A DNA stretch of 64,000 nt from Pedobacter metabolipauper. GTDB lineage: Bacteria; Bacteroidota; Bacteroidia; Sphingobacteriales; Sphingobacteriaceae. The stretch covers positions 310,001-374,000 of the forward strand of contig NZ_SNYC01000004.1 in assembly GCF_004362715.1 (NCBI RefSeq), given 5' to 3'. Numbering within the stretch: position 1 is the first letter of the stretch; each line of letters opens with the position of its first letter. Of the stretch, positions 54,531-63,946 are shown piece after piece. The notes beneath the pieces were generated by a model. The model was not told where the DNA came from, searched no databases, and saw only the letters and a list, made by a program, of their open reading frames with translations. The translations under genes and the position numbers were made by a program.

Positions 54531-55208
54531 TTAATCTTCCAGCAGATCGGGACGGCGGGCCTGCGTACGGGCCAGCGCCTGCTCGTGTCTCCATTCATTA
54601 ATTTTAGCCTCGTGGCCGCTTAGCAAAATATCGGGAACCCGGTGTCCATTCCAGTCTGCTGGTCTGGTATATACCGGTGCGTCTAAAAGCTCTCCCTGAA
54701 AGCTATCAGAAAGTGCTGACGTTTCGTCATTCAACACTCCTGGGATCAACCGGACTATGGCATCTACAAGAACTGCAGCAGGAAGTTCTCCACCTGACAA
54801 GACATAGTCGCCAATAGAGATCTCCCGGGTTACAAATAAGTCCCGTATCCGCTGATCTATCCCTTTATAGTGACCACATAAAATGATCACATTCCCTTTG
54901 CCGGAAAGCTCATTGGCAATGGTTTGATTCAGCGTTTCACCATCGGGGCTCATGAAGATAACTTCATCATATTCCCGCATGGCTTTTAACCCTTCAATAC
55001 ATTTAGCAAAAGGCTCAATCGACATCACCATTCCGCTTCCTCCACCATATGGATAATCGTCTACGCTTTTCTGTTTATTTGTGGAATAATCCCTTAGGCT
55101 GTGTACCACAATCTCAGCGATTCCTTTTTTTTGTGCACGCTGTAAAATGGAATGTGCAAAGGGGCTTTCTAAAAGAGCAGGCAGAACAGTAATAATATCA
55201 AAACGCAT
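54531..55208 (-). CDS. trmD: tRNA (guanine-N1)-methyltransferase
   Basis: This enzyme methylates G37 of tRNAs, preventing +1 frameshifting. Its 225 residues show the SPOUT knot: [15 protein letters not shown], the SAM loop [22 protein letters not shown] and the trefoil knot [13 protein letters not shown], with the C-terminal helices ([24 protein letters not shown]). It lies 16 nt after rimM. It is the last intact partner of the ribosomal operon before the three-gene insertion. Confidence 0.97.
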   Translation of the reverse strand: MRFDIITVLPALLESPFAHSILQRAQKKGIAEIVVHSLRDYSTNKQKSVDDYPYGGGSGMVMSIEPFAKCIEGLKAMREYDEVIFMSPDGETLNQTIANELSGKGNVIILCGHYKGIDQRIRDLFVTREISIGDYVLSGGELPAAVLVDAIVRLIPGVLNDETSALSDSFQGELLDAPVYTRPADWNGHRVPDILLSGHEAKINEWRHEQALARTQARRPDLLED

Positions 55209-55224
55209 GGTACAAAGTTAAGCA

Positions 55225-55752
55225 TTAATTTTCCAGGTATATATCCAGCAGTCCTTCGGGAAGATCTACAAGAATAGTACCTTCATCTTCATCAATTTCA
55301 ACAATCATGTCGTCATTCAAAGGAAACATAATCTCTTTGTTCTTATAAGATACCGTAGCAACGAATTGCTGAGGATATTCATTTATTTCAATTATTTCTC
55401 CGAGTTCTCCATGCGTTTCGTCAGAAGCGATAAAGCCTTTTAGATCGTTATAATGAAAATCATCATCAGAACGATCAGGCATTTTAGTTAAAGGCAAATA
55501 CACTTTTTTCTTAACCAATGGCTGAGCCTTATCAATATGATCTAAATCATCAAAGTAAAAATTTCCGGTATTATTGGTGTGCAGTTTATAGGATGAAACA
55601 AAAAAAGGAACCATTTTACTGTTAATTTCCGCAAAGATCACATCCAACTCTAATAATTCTGGTTCATCATATTCAAAAAACAATTGAAGTTCTCCTTTTA
55701 AACCTTTTGTTTTTGTGAAATAACCGATGTAAAATGCTTCTTCTATTTTCAT
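55225..55752 (-). CDS. rimM: Ribosome maturation factor RimM
   Basis: This 175-residue 30S maturation factor has the N-terminal RimM domain (about 1-85: IGYFTKTKGLKGELQLFFEYD) followed by the PRC barrel (about 95-170: LKGFIASDETHGELGEIIEI and FPLNDDMIVEIDEDEGTI). The ending DLPEGLLDIYLEN is typical. It binds S19 in the 30S head. A hairpin with a T run separates it from rpsP upstream, and trmD follows 16 nt later. Confidence 0.94.
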   Translation of the reverse strand: MKIEEAFYIGYFTKTKGLKGELQLFFEYDEPELLELDVIFAEINSKMVPFFVSSYKLHTNNTGNFYFDDLDHIDKAQPLVKKKVYLPLTKMPDRSDDDFHYNDLKGFIASDETHGELGEIIEINEYPQQFVATVSYKNKEIMFPLNDDMIVEIDEDEGTILVDLPEGLLDIYLEN

Positions 55753-55808
55753 TTGGATTTTAATTACACGATTCAGCCTGAGGTTAGGGTGAATATTTTA
55801 AATAAAAA

Positions 55809-55849
55809 AATAGCGAAGGATACATTCCAATGAAAGATCCTTCGCTATT
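55809..55849 (-). terminator. Terminator/attenuator between rpsP and rimM
   Basis: A 13-bp perfect stem (AATAGCGAAGGAT / ATCCTTCGCTATT) with a 15-nt loop is followed on the minus strand by seven T residues. It lies 20 nt after the rpsP stop and would make S16 mRNA more abundant than rimM-trmD mRNA. Confidence 0.85.
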
Positions 55850-55869
55850 ATTCAGAATAACAAAAATTG

Positions 55870-56454
55870 TTATGCTTTTTCTTCTTCGTTGCTTTCAGCA
55901 GCTTCTTCAGCAGCAGGAGCTTCCTCAGTTGCCGCTTCAGCTACAGGAGCCTCTTCTTCAACTTCAGGAGTTTCTTCAACAACCTCTTCTTCTACCGGTG
56001 CATTTTTAATGGCAAGGGCAGCAGCGCGATCTGCATTTTTCTTTGCTTCAGCAGCTAAAGCTGTTTTCTTAACTTCGTCTTTAGATTTAGTCAAGTTGTC
56101 TTTTTTACCTTCAATTTTGCCGTCTTTAGCAGTCAACCATTCTGCAAATTTAACATCTGCCTGTTCAACTGTTAATGCACCTTTTTTAATACCACCTTCT
56201 AAGTGTTTCTTGTATAAAACACCTTTATAAGAAAGGATAGCACGACAAGTGTCCGTAGGCTCAGCACCTTTGTTCATCCAGTCTAAAGTTTTGTCAAAAT
56301 TAAGTTCAATAGTAGCAGGATTGGTATTTGGGTTATAAGAACCTAAACGCTCAATAAATTTACCATCTCTTGGTGAACGGGAATCCGCTACCACTACGTG
56401 GAAAAAAGGTTTACCTTTTTTACCGAATCTTTGCAATCTGATTTTAGTTGCCAT
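55870..56454 (-). CDS. rpsP: 30S ribosomal protein S16 with long acidic extension
   Basis: The first about 85 residues are S16 ([55 protein letters not shown]), which stabilises the 30S head and platform. The protein continues to 194 residues: a Lys-rich helical middle (about 115-150) followed by an Ala/Glu/Val-rich, very acidic tail ([20 protein letters not shown] and on to EEKA). S16 is usually 80-90 residues; long tails are known in Bacteroidota. The tail is probably disordered. It heads the ribosomal operon and has its own promoter. Confidence 0.95.
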   Translation of the reverse strand: MATKIRLQRFGKKGKPFFHVVVADSRSPRDGKFIERLGSYNPNTNPATIELNFDKTLDWMNKGAEPTDTCRAILSYKGVLYKKHLEGGIKKGALTVEQADVKFAEWLTAKDGKIEGKKDNLTKSKDEVKKTALAAEAKKNADRAAALAIKNAPVEEEVVEETPEVEEEAPVAEAATEEAPAAEEAAESNEEEKA

Positions 56455-56511
56455 TTCTTATTTTATTTATGTATTCAACATAGTTCCCGGAGCTTCATGC
56501 TTGCGGGGTTG

Positions 56512-56542
56512 CAAAAGTAAGTAAAATACTAATGATTAACAA
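56512..56542 (-). promoter_or_regulatory. Promoter of the rpsP operon
   Basis: On the minus strand, TTG (56542-56540) and TACTTTTG (56519-56512) are separated by 20 nt, matching the Bacteroidota consensus. The predicted start leaves a leader of about 50 nt before the rpsP ATG. Confidence 0.65.
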
Positions 56543-56615
56543 GATGCAGTAATTTTAAATTCAATTAACATTATTACGCTTGTTATTAAGGATATTTGGA
56601 TCAAACACGAATGAT

Positions 56616-57134
56616 ATGAGAATAGCAATAGATATGGACGAAGTATTGGCCGATCCTATACATAAATTTATAAAGCTTTATAACCGTGACTATGGAGTAC
56701 CCCTTGACCTGATCCTTGATCCGGGCAATGAAATATACCACCACGTTCCAGAGCACGTTAACAACAAATGGTTCGATTACATCAATGAAAAAGGGTTTTT
56801 CAGGGATTTAGAAGTGATAGAAGGCAGCATTGAGGCCGTGAAAAAATTACAGGAAAACAATGAGGTATATATTGTTTCTGCAGCAATGGAATTTAGAAAT
56901 TCTTTAGAAGACAAACTGGACTGGCTGGCTGAGCACTTTCCATTTATAAGCTGGAGGAACATCATATTCTGTGGGGATAAAATAGTAAACGTTGATGTTA
57001 TGATTGATGACCGGGCAAAAAATTTCATTGGTTTTAATGGCCGGAAGCTATTGTTTACTTCTCCACATAACCTGTTGTTAACAGATTATGAACGCGTGGA
57101 TAACTGGACCCAAGTACTAGACAAGTTGCTGTAA
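56616..57134 (+). CDS. 5'(3')-deoxyribonucleotidase-like HAD phosphatase
   Basis: This 172-residue HAD-family hydrolase of the NT5C type starts [14 protein letters not shown] with the nucleophile Asp (DMDEV). Motif II is in [10 protein letters not shown] and motifs III/IV in [22 protein letters not shown]5C enzymes dephosphorylate deoxyribonucleoside monophosphates and so balance dNTP pools. ATG 56616 is chosen because the family begins directly at this sequence; an in-frame extension to 56580 has no counterpart. It is followed 41 nt later by a YbjQ-like gene. Confidence 0.85.
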   Translation: MRIAIDMDEVLADPIHKFIKLYNRDYGVPLDLILDPGNEIYHHVPEHVNNKWFDYINEKGFFRDLEVIEGSIEAVKKLQENNEVYIVSAAMEFRNSLEDKLDWLAEHFPFISWRNIIFCGDKIVNVDVMIDDRAKNFIGFNGRKLLFTSPHNLLLTDYERVDNWTQVLDKLL

Positions 57135-57175
57135 CATTTCTAAAAGCACAGCGTCAAAGTTCTAAACTTTTTGAT

Positions 57176-57496
57176 ATGCTAGTAACAACAACAAATACTG
57201 TAGAAGGCAAAAAAATAGTTAAGTACATTGGCCTTGTAAGCGGCGAAACCATCATTGGTGCCAATATTTTTAAAGATCTATTCGCCGGAATCCGGGATAT
57301 CGTTGGCGGCAGATCAGGATCTTATGAACAAGTATTAAGAGAAGGTAAGAATACAGCCATTAATGAGATGCAGCAATATGCTGCTGCCATGGGTGCAAAT
57401 GCAATTATAGGCGTTGATCTTGACTACGAAACTGTAGGCAGCGGAGGCAGTATGTTAATGGTTGCGGCAACCGGAACTGCTGTCATTATAGAATAA
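57176..57496 (+). CDS. YbjQ/UPF0145 family protein
   Basis: This 106-residue protein has the YbjQ (DUF74, heavy-metal-binding-domain) pattern: [61 protein letters not shown] and a C-terminal strand ending VIIE, read in segments. The family forms pentamers of unknown role; the metal-binding idea is not proven. It ends in a perfect palindromic terminator shared with pfkA. No partner is clear. Confidence 0.9.
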   Translation: MLVTTTNTVEGKKIVKYIGLVSGETIIGANIFKDLFAGIRDIVGGRSGSYEQVLREGKNTAINEMQQYAAAMGANAIIGVDLDYETVGSGGSMLMVAATGTAVIIE

Positions 57497-57503
57497 ATAA
57501 GAT

Positions 57504-57533
57504 AAAAAAGGCAGCTGATCAGCTGCCTTTTTT
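57504..57533. terminator. Bidirectional terminator between YbjQ gene and pfkA
   Basis: A perfect palindrome (GGCAGCTGATCAGCTGCC at 57510-57527) is flanked by six A and seven T residues. It gives a GC-rich stem with U runs on both strands. Its T run reaches into the pfkA stop codon at 57533-57535, so it ends both convergent genes. Confidence 0.88.
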
Positions 57534-58516
57534 TATAATGAAAGTATTTCGACCAGCTTTAACCAGGCTGGAGTTATTTCTTTAGCATCAATATGCTTAA
57601 TGGCATGATCAAATGGTGTAAACACAATCTCATTGTTCTTTAAGCCTGCCATTTCAGACGTACGTTGTGCAATTATCCCTTCTACGGCTGCAACGCCAAG
57701 CCGGCTGGCCAGTACACGATCCATACAACTTGGCTTTCCTCCGCGCTGGATATGTCCAAGAACAGAAACACGTATATCATAATTAGGGAATTTTTCTTTT
57801 AAGACTTCCCCAACATTAAATGCACCGCCCATTTCATCACCTTCAGCAACTATAATTATCTTAGAAGCTTTATCTTTTCTGCCAGTTTCAAGACGGGTCA
57901 CTAAACCGTCGACACCCATATTGGCCTCAGGGATCATAATAGCCTCCGCTCCAACACCAATCCCACTTCTTAAAGCAATCAGTCCAGAGTCACGACCCAT
58001 AACTTCAACAATAAATAAACGGTCATGAGATTCTGCCGTATCCCTGATCTTGTCTACCGCATTGATTACGGTATTAATTGCAGTATCGTAACCTATTGTA
58101 AAATCAGTACCCTCAAGGTCATTGTCAATTGTTCCGGGTAATCCAATGACAGGAAAATCAAATTCAGCGGAGAATAAATTCGCTCCTGTAAAAGTACCAT
58201 CGCCACCTATTACGATCAACGCATCAATTTCGCTTTTCTTTAGTTGCTTATAGGCCTCAATCCGTCCTTCTTTGCTCCTAAAGGCATCACTTCGTGCTGT
58301 TTTTAAAATAGTTCCGCCGCGCTGAATAATATTAGCAACAGACTTACGGTCCATTTCGATAAAATCCCCGTTAATTAAGCCTTCATATCCTCTTAAAATA
58401 CCTGTAACTTTTAAATCATAGTAAATTCCAGCTCTAACCACTGCCCTTATGGCAGCATTCATCCCCGGGGCATCACCTCCCGATGTTAATACACCTATAT
58501 TTTTAATTTTACTCAT
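57533..58516 (-). CDS. pfkA: ATP-dependent 6-phosphofructokinase
   Basis: This glycolytic enzyme phosphorylates fructose 6-phosphate. The 327 residues show the PfkA motifs LTSGGDAPGMNAAIR (ATP site), GGDGTFTGA, GLPGTIDNDLEGTDFTIGYDTA with the catalytic Asp, EVMGRDSGLIAL, and VLGHIQRGGKPSCMDR. It has the GGDGT motif and not GGEDT, so it is of the ATP-dependent type and not pyrophosphate-dependent. It stands alone. Confidence 0.96.
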   Translation of the reverse strand: MSKIKNIGVLTSGGDAPGMNAAIRAVVRAGIYYDLKVTGILRGYEGLINGDFIEMDRKSVANIIQRGGTILKTARSDAFRSKEGRIEAYKQLKKSEIDALIVIGGDGTFTGANLFSAEFDFPVIGLPGTIDNDLEGTDFTIGYDTAINTVINAVDKIRDTAESHDRLFIVEVMGRDSGLIALRSGIGVGAEAIMIPEANMGVDGLVTRLETGRKDKASKIIIVAEGDEMGGAFNVGEVLKEKFPNYDIRVSVLGHIQRGGKPSCMDRVLASRLGVAAVEGIIAQRTSEMAGLKNNEIVFTPFDHAIKHIDAKEITPAWLKLVEILSL

Positions 58517-58771
58517 TTATATCTTGTTAGCTAGCCTTGGCAATCATTTACCTGGTCGGCCAATATGTTCCAAATTGTAGTCCTAATGCGTACTCATTAC
58601 ACGCTGTCACTTTACAGTATATACAATGTGGCCGTGAAAATACTTATAATTTTTTATTTAAAGGCCCTCAACATTGGAAGTGTTATTAATTTTACGATCC
58701 CCTAATCTTTTGTTTAAGTTGTTAGCTAAAGAAGCATCACAAGTGGGAGATCTGGTTATTGGCTATAACCA

Positions 58772-59551
58772 CTAACCATTAAGGTCCAAAAATTCAACCT
58801 CTTTAAAATTATAATTGGTCTCCGCATTTCCGGCACGTATGATCAACTGTCCGGTTTCAGTGATTCCACGGATCCTTCCTTCAAATATATAATCCTTATG
58901 CTTATACCAGGCCAATTGATTAAATTTGTATAAGCCATTGACATAATCTTCAGTCATACGGATATAGTTTGCTGTCCTAAGTTTGAGGTATTCACTTTCA
59001 ATATGACTGCAAAGAACTGCCAATAATTTAATAAGATCAACTTCCTGATTTAATATTTCAGCTATCGATGTTGCAGGTTTTACTTTTTCAATGTCAAAAT
59101 ACCGTTGATTTACATTAATTCCAATACCAACAACAGCTGATTTATACCTTGTACCAGCGATATTGTTTTCAATCAGTATCCCGCCAACTTTTTTACCTTC
59201 AAAATAAATGTCGTTTGGCCACTTTACTTTAACATTCTCATTCACAAATGCTGTGAGTGCTTTGTTAATGCCAATGCTAACTGCTATATTTAGCATAAAT
59301 TGTTTTTGAACGGGCAAGAATGACGGTTTTAGAAGAATGCTAAAGGTAAGGTTAAGTCCGGCTTCGGCATGCCAGGCACTTTCCTGCTGACCTCTTCCTG
59401 CAAATTGATCATCTGCCATAATAACAGTTCCTTCGGGTAATGGCTCGGATTTTGACACCAACATCTTTAAAAAGTTATTGGTAGAATCAACGGCCGGTAA
59501 TCGTATAAGATTTTGACCAACAAATAATGTTGAAAAAGTGTTATTTTGCAA
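58772..59551 (-). CDS. birA: Biotin--[acetyl-CoA-carboxylase] ligase
   Basis: This 259-residue biotin protein ligase attaches biotin to carboxylase carrier domains. It has the motifs DSTNNFLK, GRGQQESAWHAEAGLNL (the biotinyl-AMP loop GRGxxxxxW), KWPNDIYFEGKKVGGILIEN and VVGIGINVNQ. There is no N-terminal winged-helix DNA-binding domain, so it is a monofunctional ligase and not a repressor. The gene is divergent from rsfS over 43 nt, with a TAATTTTG-like box on the minus strand in between. Confidence 0.93.
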   Translation of the reverse strand: MQNNTFSTLFVGQNLIRLPAVDSTNNFLKMLVSKSEPLPEGTVIMADDQFAGRGQQESAWHAEAGLNLTFSILLKPSFLPVQKQFMLNIAVSIGINKALTAFVNENVKVKWPNDIYFEGKKVGGILIENNIAGTRYKSAVVGIGINVNQRYFDIEKVKPATSIAEILNQEVDLIKLLAVLCSHIESEYLKLRTANYIRMTEDYVNGLYKFNQLAWYKHKDYIFEGRIRGITETGQLIIRAGNAETNYNFKEVEFLDLNG

Positions 59552-59563
59552 GTGTGTTGATTG

Positions 59564-59571
59564 TATATTTG
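59564..59571 (+). promoter_or_regulatory. -7 element of rsfS
   Basis: TATATTTG fits TAnnTTTG and lies 23 nt upstream of the rsfS ATG at 59595. A TTG at 59546-59548 has a 15-nt spacer, slightly short. Confidence 0.45.
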
Positions 59572-59594
59572 TTTATCAAAATTAAAACATTTTA

Positions 59595-59969
59595 ATGGTA
59601 AAAAAGAAAATAGGAAACCTTTCTACATATCTCTCAGAAATAGCCGTACATGGCATACAGGAAAAAAAAGGTAATGACATCGTACGTTTAGACTTAAGAG
59701 AACTGAACAGTTCAGTTTCCGATTATTTCATCATTTGCAGCGCAAACTCTTCTACCCAGGTTAAAGCAATCGCAGACAGTGTTGAAGAAGAAATTTATAA
59801 AAATACTCAAACAAACCCTTGGCGTAAGGAAGGGCAAGATTCAGCAGAGTGGATAATCCTTGATTATTTTGACATTGTTGTGCACATATTTAAAACTGAA
59901 AAACGCGACTTTTATGGAATTGAAGATTTATGGGGAGATGCTCTGGCTACATCCTATAAAAGCGCTTAA
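59595..59969 (+). CDS. rsfS: Ribosomal silencing factor RsfS
   Basis: This 124-residue protein (Iojap/DUF143) binds L14 on the large subunit and blocks subunit joining when nutrients run low. The pattern AVHGIQEKKGNDIVRLDLREL, SVSDYFIICSANSSTQVKAIADSVEE, WIILDYFDIVVHIF and FYGIEDLWGDA is typical (motifs given in parts). It lies 30 nt before ftsH and is probably read together with it. Confidence 0.95.
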   Translation: MVKKKIGNLSTYLSEIAVHGIQEKKGNDIVRLDLRELNSSVSDYFIICSANSSTQVKAIADSVEEEIYKNTQTNPWRKEGQDSAEWIILDYFDIVVHIFKTEKRDFYGIEDLWGDALATSYKSA

Positions 59970-59999
59970 TCATTCACATCCACATTTTTTGATTTAACG

Positions 60000-62093
60000 A
60001 TGAAAGAGAACCAAAATAAAAAACCTAACCTAATAAAAAGAATACCTAACATACCAAAGAAGCCTCAAAAAGGTTCAAAATTTAATATTTTTTGGATTTA
60101 TGCCGCTATTATTTTAGGTCTGATCTTACTGCAATTCCTGTTTAGCTCGGAAAGCAGCAAATCCATTACTTACCGTGAGTTTGAAACACAGATGCTGTTA
60201 CCTGGTGATGTTCAAAAACTCGTTGCCTACAAACATGAGGATCTGGTTAAGGTAGATATCTTTCTGAAAAAAGATAAGATCAACTCCCCTAAATACAAAG
60301 AGTATCAAACCAAGAATAACTTTGGTACTTCTTCTACAGGTCCGGTAGCTTTCTTTACCGCTGGCTCTATGGATGGCCTGGACGCACAATTAAAAGAATC
60401 TCAAAAAGACCTTCCGAAGGAACAGCAGATTCTTGCAGAAAAAGACACGAGACAAAGTTCATTTAACTCATGGTTCTTTACCGTGATCATTCCAGTTTTA
60501 CTATTTATTGGTTTCTGGATCTTCATTATGCGCCGTATGGGCGGTGGTGCTGGAGGTGGTGGCGGACAGATTTTCAACATTGGGAAATCTAAAGCAACGC
60601 TATTTGATAAAGAAAGCCAGGTAAATGTAACATTTAACGATGTGGCTGGTCTGGAAGAAGCTAAACAAGAGATCATGGAAATCGTCGATTTCCTTAAAAA
60701 TCCTAAAAAGTATACGAACCTGGGAGGTAAAATACCGAAAGGAGCATTGCTTGTTGGATCTCCTGGTACAGGTAAAACATTATTGGCAAAAGCTGTTGCC
60801 GGTGAAGCACAAGTTCCTTTTTTCTCTCTTTCGGGGTCAGACTTTGTAGAGATGTTCGTTGGCGTTGGTGCCTCACGCGTTCGTGATCTATTTAAACAAG
60901 CAAAGGATAAAGCTCCATGTATCATCTTTATAGATGAGGTTGACGCCATTGGCCGTGCACGTGGAAAAAATAGCATGATGGGTGGAAATGATGAGCGGGA
61001 AAATACATTAAACCAGCTTTTGGTTGAAATGGATGGCTTTGGTACCGATTCAGGGATCATAATCCTTGCCGCAACCAACCGTCCGGATGTATTGGATAGT
61101 GCCTTATTGAGACCAGGCAGGTTTGACAGACAAATCTCTATTGATAAACCTGATCTTGCTGGGCGTGAACAAATATTCAAAGTTCACTTAAAGCCAATTA
61201 AGACCGCTGAAGTGGTTGATGCTAAAAAACTTTCTGCCCAGACTCCCGGATTTGCTGGTGCTGAGATTGCCAATGTTTGTAATGAGGCTGCCCTTATTGC
61301 TGCAAGACGCAATAAAGAACATGTTGATATGCAAGATTTTCAAGATGCAATTGACCGGGTTATTGGTGGTTTAGAAAAGAAAAATAAGATCATATCTCCT
61401 GAAGAGAAACGAATTGTTGCTTACCATGAAGCTGGCCATGCCATTGCCGGATGGTTTCTGGAACACGCAGACCCACTTGTTAAGGTATCCATTGTTCCCC
61501 GCGGTGTTGCAGCATTGGGTTACGCTCAATACTTGCCTAAAGAACAGTTCCTATATACAACAGAGCAACTGACTGATGGTATGTGTATGACCATGGGCGG
61601 AAGAGTTGCAGAAGACATTGTTTTTGGCAAGATCTCTACAGGCGCACAGAACGATTTGGAACGCATTACTAAGCTATCATATGCCATGGTAACCATTTAT
61701 GGCATGAACAGTACAATCGGTAATGTTTCTTTCCATGATCCTCAAAATGAGTACAACTTTAACAAACCATATTCTGAAAAAACATCAGAAATGATTGATC
61801 ATGAAGTTCGTAAACTAATAGAAGGTGTTTATTCAAGAACTAAGCAGCTGCTAACTGATAAAAGAGAAGGCTTAGAAAAACTTGCGCTGAAACTATTGGA
61901 AAAAGAGATACTTTTTCAGGCTGACCTGGAAGAGATCTTAGGAAAACGTCCTTTTGACAGCCGTACTGCTTATGACGAATTTGTAAATGGCACAGGTGAT
62001 CAAAAACCTGCCGCAGAAGGTCTGTTACACGATGGTGTAGGAGAAACTATTGATCCTGCCATTTCTGCTGATCCTACAGACAAAGAGTTATAG
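60000..62093 (+). CDS. ftsH: ATP-dependent zinc metalloprotease FtsH
   Basis: This inner-membrane AAA+ protease degrades damaged membrane proteins and short-lived regulators. The 697 residues contain a first TM helix (about 30-48), a periplasmic part with an extended, charged region, a second TM helix (about 158-178), the AAA domain with Walker A GSPGTGKT (253-260), Walker [12 protein letters not shown], the SRH region ending RPGRFDRQI, and the zinc site HEAGH (476-480). A Gly-rich stretch ([10 protein letters not shown]) follows the second TM. The C-terminal tail is acidic. rsfS is 30 nt upstream, and a GC-rich terminator follows. Confidence 0.97.
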   Translation: MKENQNKKPNLIKRIPNIPKKPQKGSKFNIFWIYAAIILGLILLQFLFSSESSKSITYREFETQMLLPGDVQKLVAYKHEDLVKVDIFLKKDKINSPKYKEYQTKNNFGTSSTGPVAFFTAGSMDGLDAQLKESQKDLPKEQQILAEKDTRQSSFNSWFFTVIIPVLLFIGFWIFIMRRMGGGAGGGGGQIFNIGKSKATLFDKESQVNVTFNDVAGLEEAKQEIMEIVDFLKNPKKYTNLGGKIPKGALLVGSPGTGKTLLAKAVAGEAQVPFFSLSGSDFVEMFVGVGASRVRDLFKQAKDKAPCIIFIDEVDAIGRARGKNSMMGGNDERENTLNQLLVEMDGFGTDSGIIILAATNRPDVLDSALLRPGRFDRQISIDKPDLAGREQIFKVHLKPIKTAEVVDAKKLSAQTPGFAGAEIANVCNEAALIAARRNKEHVDMQDFQDAIDRVIGGLEKKNKIISPEEKRIVAYHEAGHAIAGWFLEHADPLVKVSIVPRGVAALGYAQYLPKEQFLYTTEQLTDGMCMTMGGRVAEDIVFGKISTGAQNDLERITKLSYAMVTIYGMNSTIGNVSFHDPQNEYNFNKPYSEKTSEMIDHEVRKLIEGVYSRTKQLLTDKREGLEKLALKLLEKEILFQADLEEILGKRPFDSRTAYDEFVNGTGDQKPAAEGLLHDGVGETIDPAISADPTDKEL

Positions 62094-62111
62094 TACAATC
62101 TATTTCATGGG

Positions 62112-62153
62112 GCTGCCGCCTTGGTATATAAGGCGGCAGCAAATCCATTTTTT
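62112..62153 (+). terminator. Terminator after ftsH, directly ahead of the LUD gene
   Basis: An 11-bp perfect GC-rich stem (GCTGCCGCCTT / AAGGCGGCAGC) with a 7-nt loop is followed within 5 nt by a run of T. It lies 18 nt after the ftsH stop and ends immediately before the LUD start codon at 62154. Confidence 0.85.
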
Positions 62154-62798
62154 ATGCAAGAAAATATTTCCTCCAAAGAATTGATGTTGAAAAAGATAAG
62201 GAAAGCACTTCTTGAAAAAAGAGACAATCCATATCCCAACTTAGAAGATACCCCACTCTATACTGAAAACACAGAATATCCTGAAGTTTTATTTGCAGAA
62301 CAGCTAACTGCTGTTTCAGGCAATTTTATCTATTGCGAGAATGGAATAGAATTTATTGAGAATATTTTGCACCTGGCGGATAAATATAGCTGGAGAAAAA
62401 TATACTGCTGGGAGCCAGAGCTTCAGGACCTGCTATCAGAATATGAATTTCCTTTTTATAAAACAGATAAAGATTTTGAGCTTGCAGAAGTAGGTATCAC
62501 ACTCTGTGAAGCCCTGATTGCACGAAATGGATCTGTAATGGTATCTAACCAAAATGCTGCAGGAAGGAGATTAAGTATATTTCCACATCATCATATTGTG
62601 ATTGCCAGGACGGGCCAGCTGGTTATGGACCTAAAAGATGCATTTAAGATCATTAAAGATAAATATGGAAGTCAGATTCCATCGATGATCAGCACCATTA
62701 CCGGGCCAAGCAGAACGGCTGATATTGAAAAAACACTGGTGCTTGGTGCTCACGGACCTAAAGAACTATTTGTGTTTTTAATCGAAGATTTCTCTTAA
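62154..62798 (+). CDS. LUD domain (LutC/YkgG-like) protein
   Basis: This 214-residue protein belongs to the LUD family (lactate utilisation LutC type). It has a helical N-terminus with SKELMLKKIRKALLEKRDNPYP, then the alpha/beta core with ALIARNGSVMVSNQNAAGRRLSIFPHHHIVIARTGQLVMDL and ISTITGPSRTADIEKTLVLGAHGPKEL, read in parts. LutC works with LutA/LutB in L-lactate oxidation, but neither gene is adjacent here, so the function in this setting is open. The start is ATG 62154; the in-frame TTG at 62121 lies inside the ftsH terminator. Confidence 0.88.
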   Translation: MQENISSKELMLKKIRKALLEKRDNPYPNLEDTPLYTENTEYPEVLFAEQLTAVSGNFIYCENGIEFIENILHLADKYSWRKIYCWEPELQDLLSEYEFPFYKTDKDFELAEVGITLCEALIARNGSVMVSNQNAAGRRLSIFPHHHIVIARTGQLVMDLKDAFKIIKDKYGSQIPSMISTITGPSRTADIEKTLVLGAHGPKELFVFLIEDFS

Positions 62799-62863
62799 AA
62801 TTTTTGTTTCTAATAAAATTATCTTAATTTTATACTGTATACCAAAACAGTCTGCGGTTCATA

Positions 62864-63946
62864 ATGAGCAATAAAACAACAATACACTCGGTTATAAAAG
62901 GAACTGGTAGCTATATTCCAGAAAATGTAATTTCTGGAGATTCTTTTTTAAATTCCACATTCTATGATAATGGCCTTCCTTTAGACAAAGACATTGCGGA
63001 AGTTATTAAAAAATTTACAGAGATTACAGAGATTCAGGAACGTCGTTATGTTAGTGATGGCTCCTTAAACAGCGACATTGCAACAATTGCTGCCCAGCGT
63101 GCAATTGAGGATGCTGGAATTGATAAAGAAACATTAGATCATATCATCTTTTGCCACAACTTTGGAGATATCTCTGCAGGATCCAACAGAATGGATATTT
63201 TACCTGCTTTAGCCGCAAAAGTTAAGCAAGCCCTTGCTATTGAAAATCCGGACTGTGTTGCCTATGATATAATTTTTGGCTGTCCTGGTTGGGTACAGGG
63301 AACAATACAGGCAAACTATCTGATTCAAAGCGGAGATGCCAAACGTGTAATGGTTATTGGTTCTGAGACACTTTCAAGGATAATTGATCCGCATGACCGT
63401 GACAGCATGATCTTTTCTGACGGCGCCGGCGCTGTTATATTTGAGGTAAAAGAATCTGAAGAACCAACGGGGATCATTGCACATAAAACTCAAACCTATG
63501 CTGCAAGCTATGGCTCGCTTCTGGTTATGGGCAAAAGCAATAATCCAGCAGAATCTAATGGAAATACCTATCTGAAGATGAATGGCAGAAAGCTTTATGA
63601 ATTCGCAGTACTGAATGTTCCGCAAGTCGTTAAGAAGGCGATTGACAATGCGGGAATAAGTATTGAAGATATAAAGACGGTATTCATTCATCAGGCCAAC
63701 GGCAAGATGGACCATGCCATTATGAAGCGTTTATTTAAGCTGTATAACTTGGATAGTGTCCCGGAAAACCTGGTGCCAATGACCATCTCATGGCTTGGAA
63801 ATAGCTCTGTAGCTACTATTCCTACCTTGCTAGACCTTGTGCTTAAGAACAAAGTTGAAGGCTATGAAATAAAGAAAGATGAATATGCTGTATTTGCTTC
63901 TGTTGGTGCAGGTATGCATATCAATGCTTTTATATATAAGTTTTAA
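62864..63946 (+). CDS. 3-oxoacyl-ACP synthase III family protein
   Basis: This 360-residue thiolase-fold enzyme is of the FabH/KAS III type. The catalytic triad is visible as Cys140 (GCPGW), His276 (IHQANGKMD) and Asn313 (WLGNSSVATIP). N-terminal IKGTGSYIPENVIS and SDGAGAVIFEV are also typical. It condenses an acyl-CoA with malonyl-ACP or a similar acceptor. At 360 residues it is longer than housekeeping FabH (about 320), with unusual spacing, so it may be a specialised paralogue. It stands 65 nt after the LUD gene; nothing else follows before the window ends. Confidence 0.88.
   Translation: MSNKTTIHSVIKGTGSYIPENVISGDSFLNSTFYDNGLPLDKDIAEVIKKFTEITEIQERRYVSDGSLNSDIATIAAQRAIEDAGIDKETLDHIIFCHNFGDISAGSNRMDILPALAAKVKQALAIENPDCVAYDIIFGCPGWVQGTIQANYLIQSGDAKRVMVIGSETLSRIIDPHDRDSMIFSDGAGAVIFEVKESEEPTGIIAHKTQTYAASYGSLLVMGKSNNPAESNGNTYLKMNGRKLYEFAVLNVPQVVKKAIDNAGISIEDIKTVFIHQANGKMDHAIMKRLFKLYNLDSVPENLVPMTISWLGNSSVATIPTLLDLVLKNKVEGYEIKKDEYAVFASVGAGMHINAFIYKF

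Noticed and set aside
60401..61180. 259-codon open frame on the minus strand inside ftsH
   Set aside because: It is antisense to the conserved AAA domain and has no family motif; the ftsH frame explains the sequence fully.
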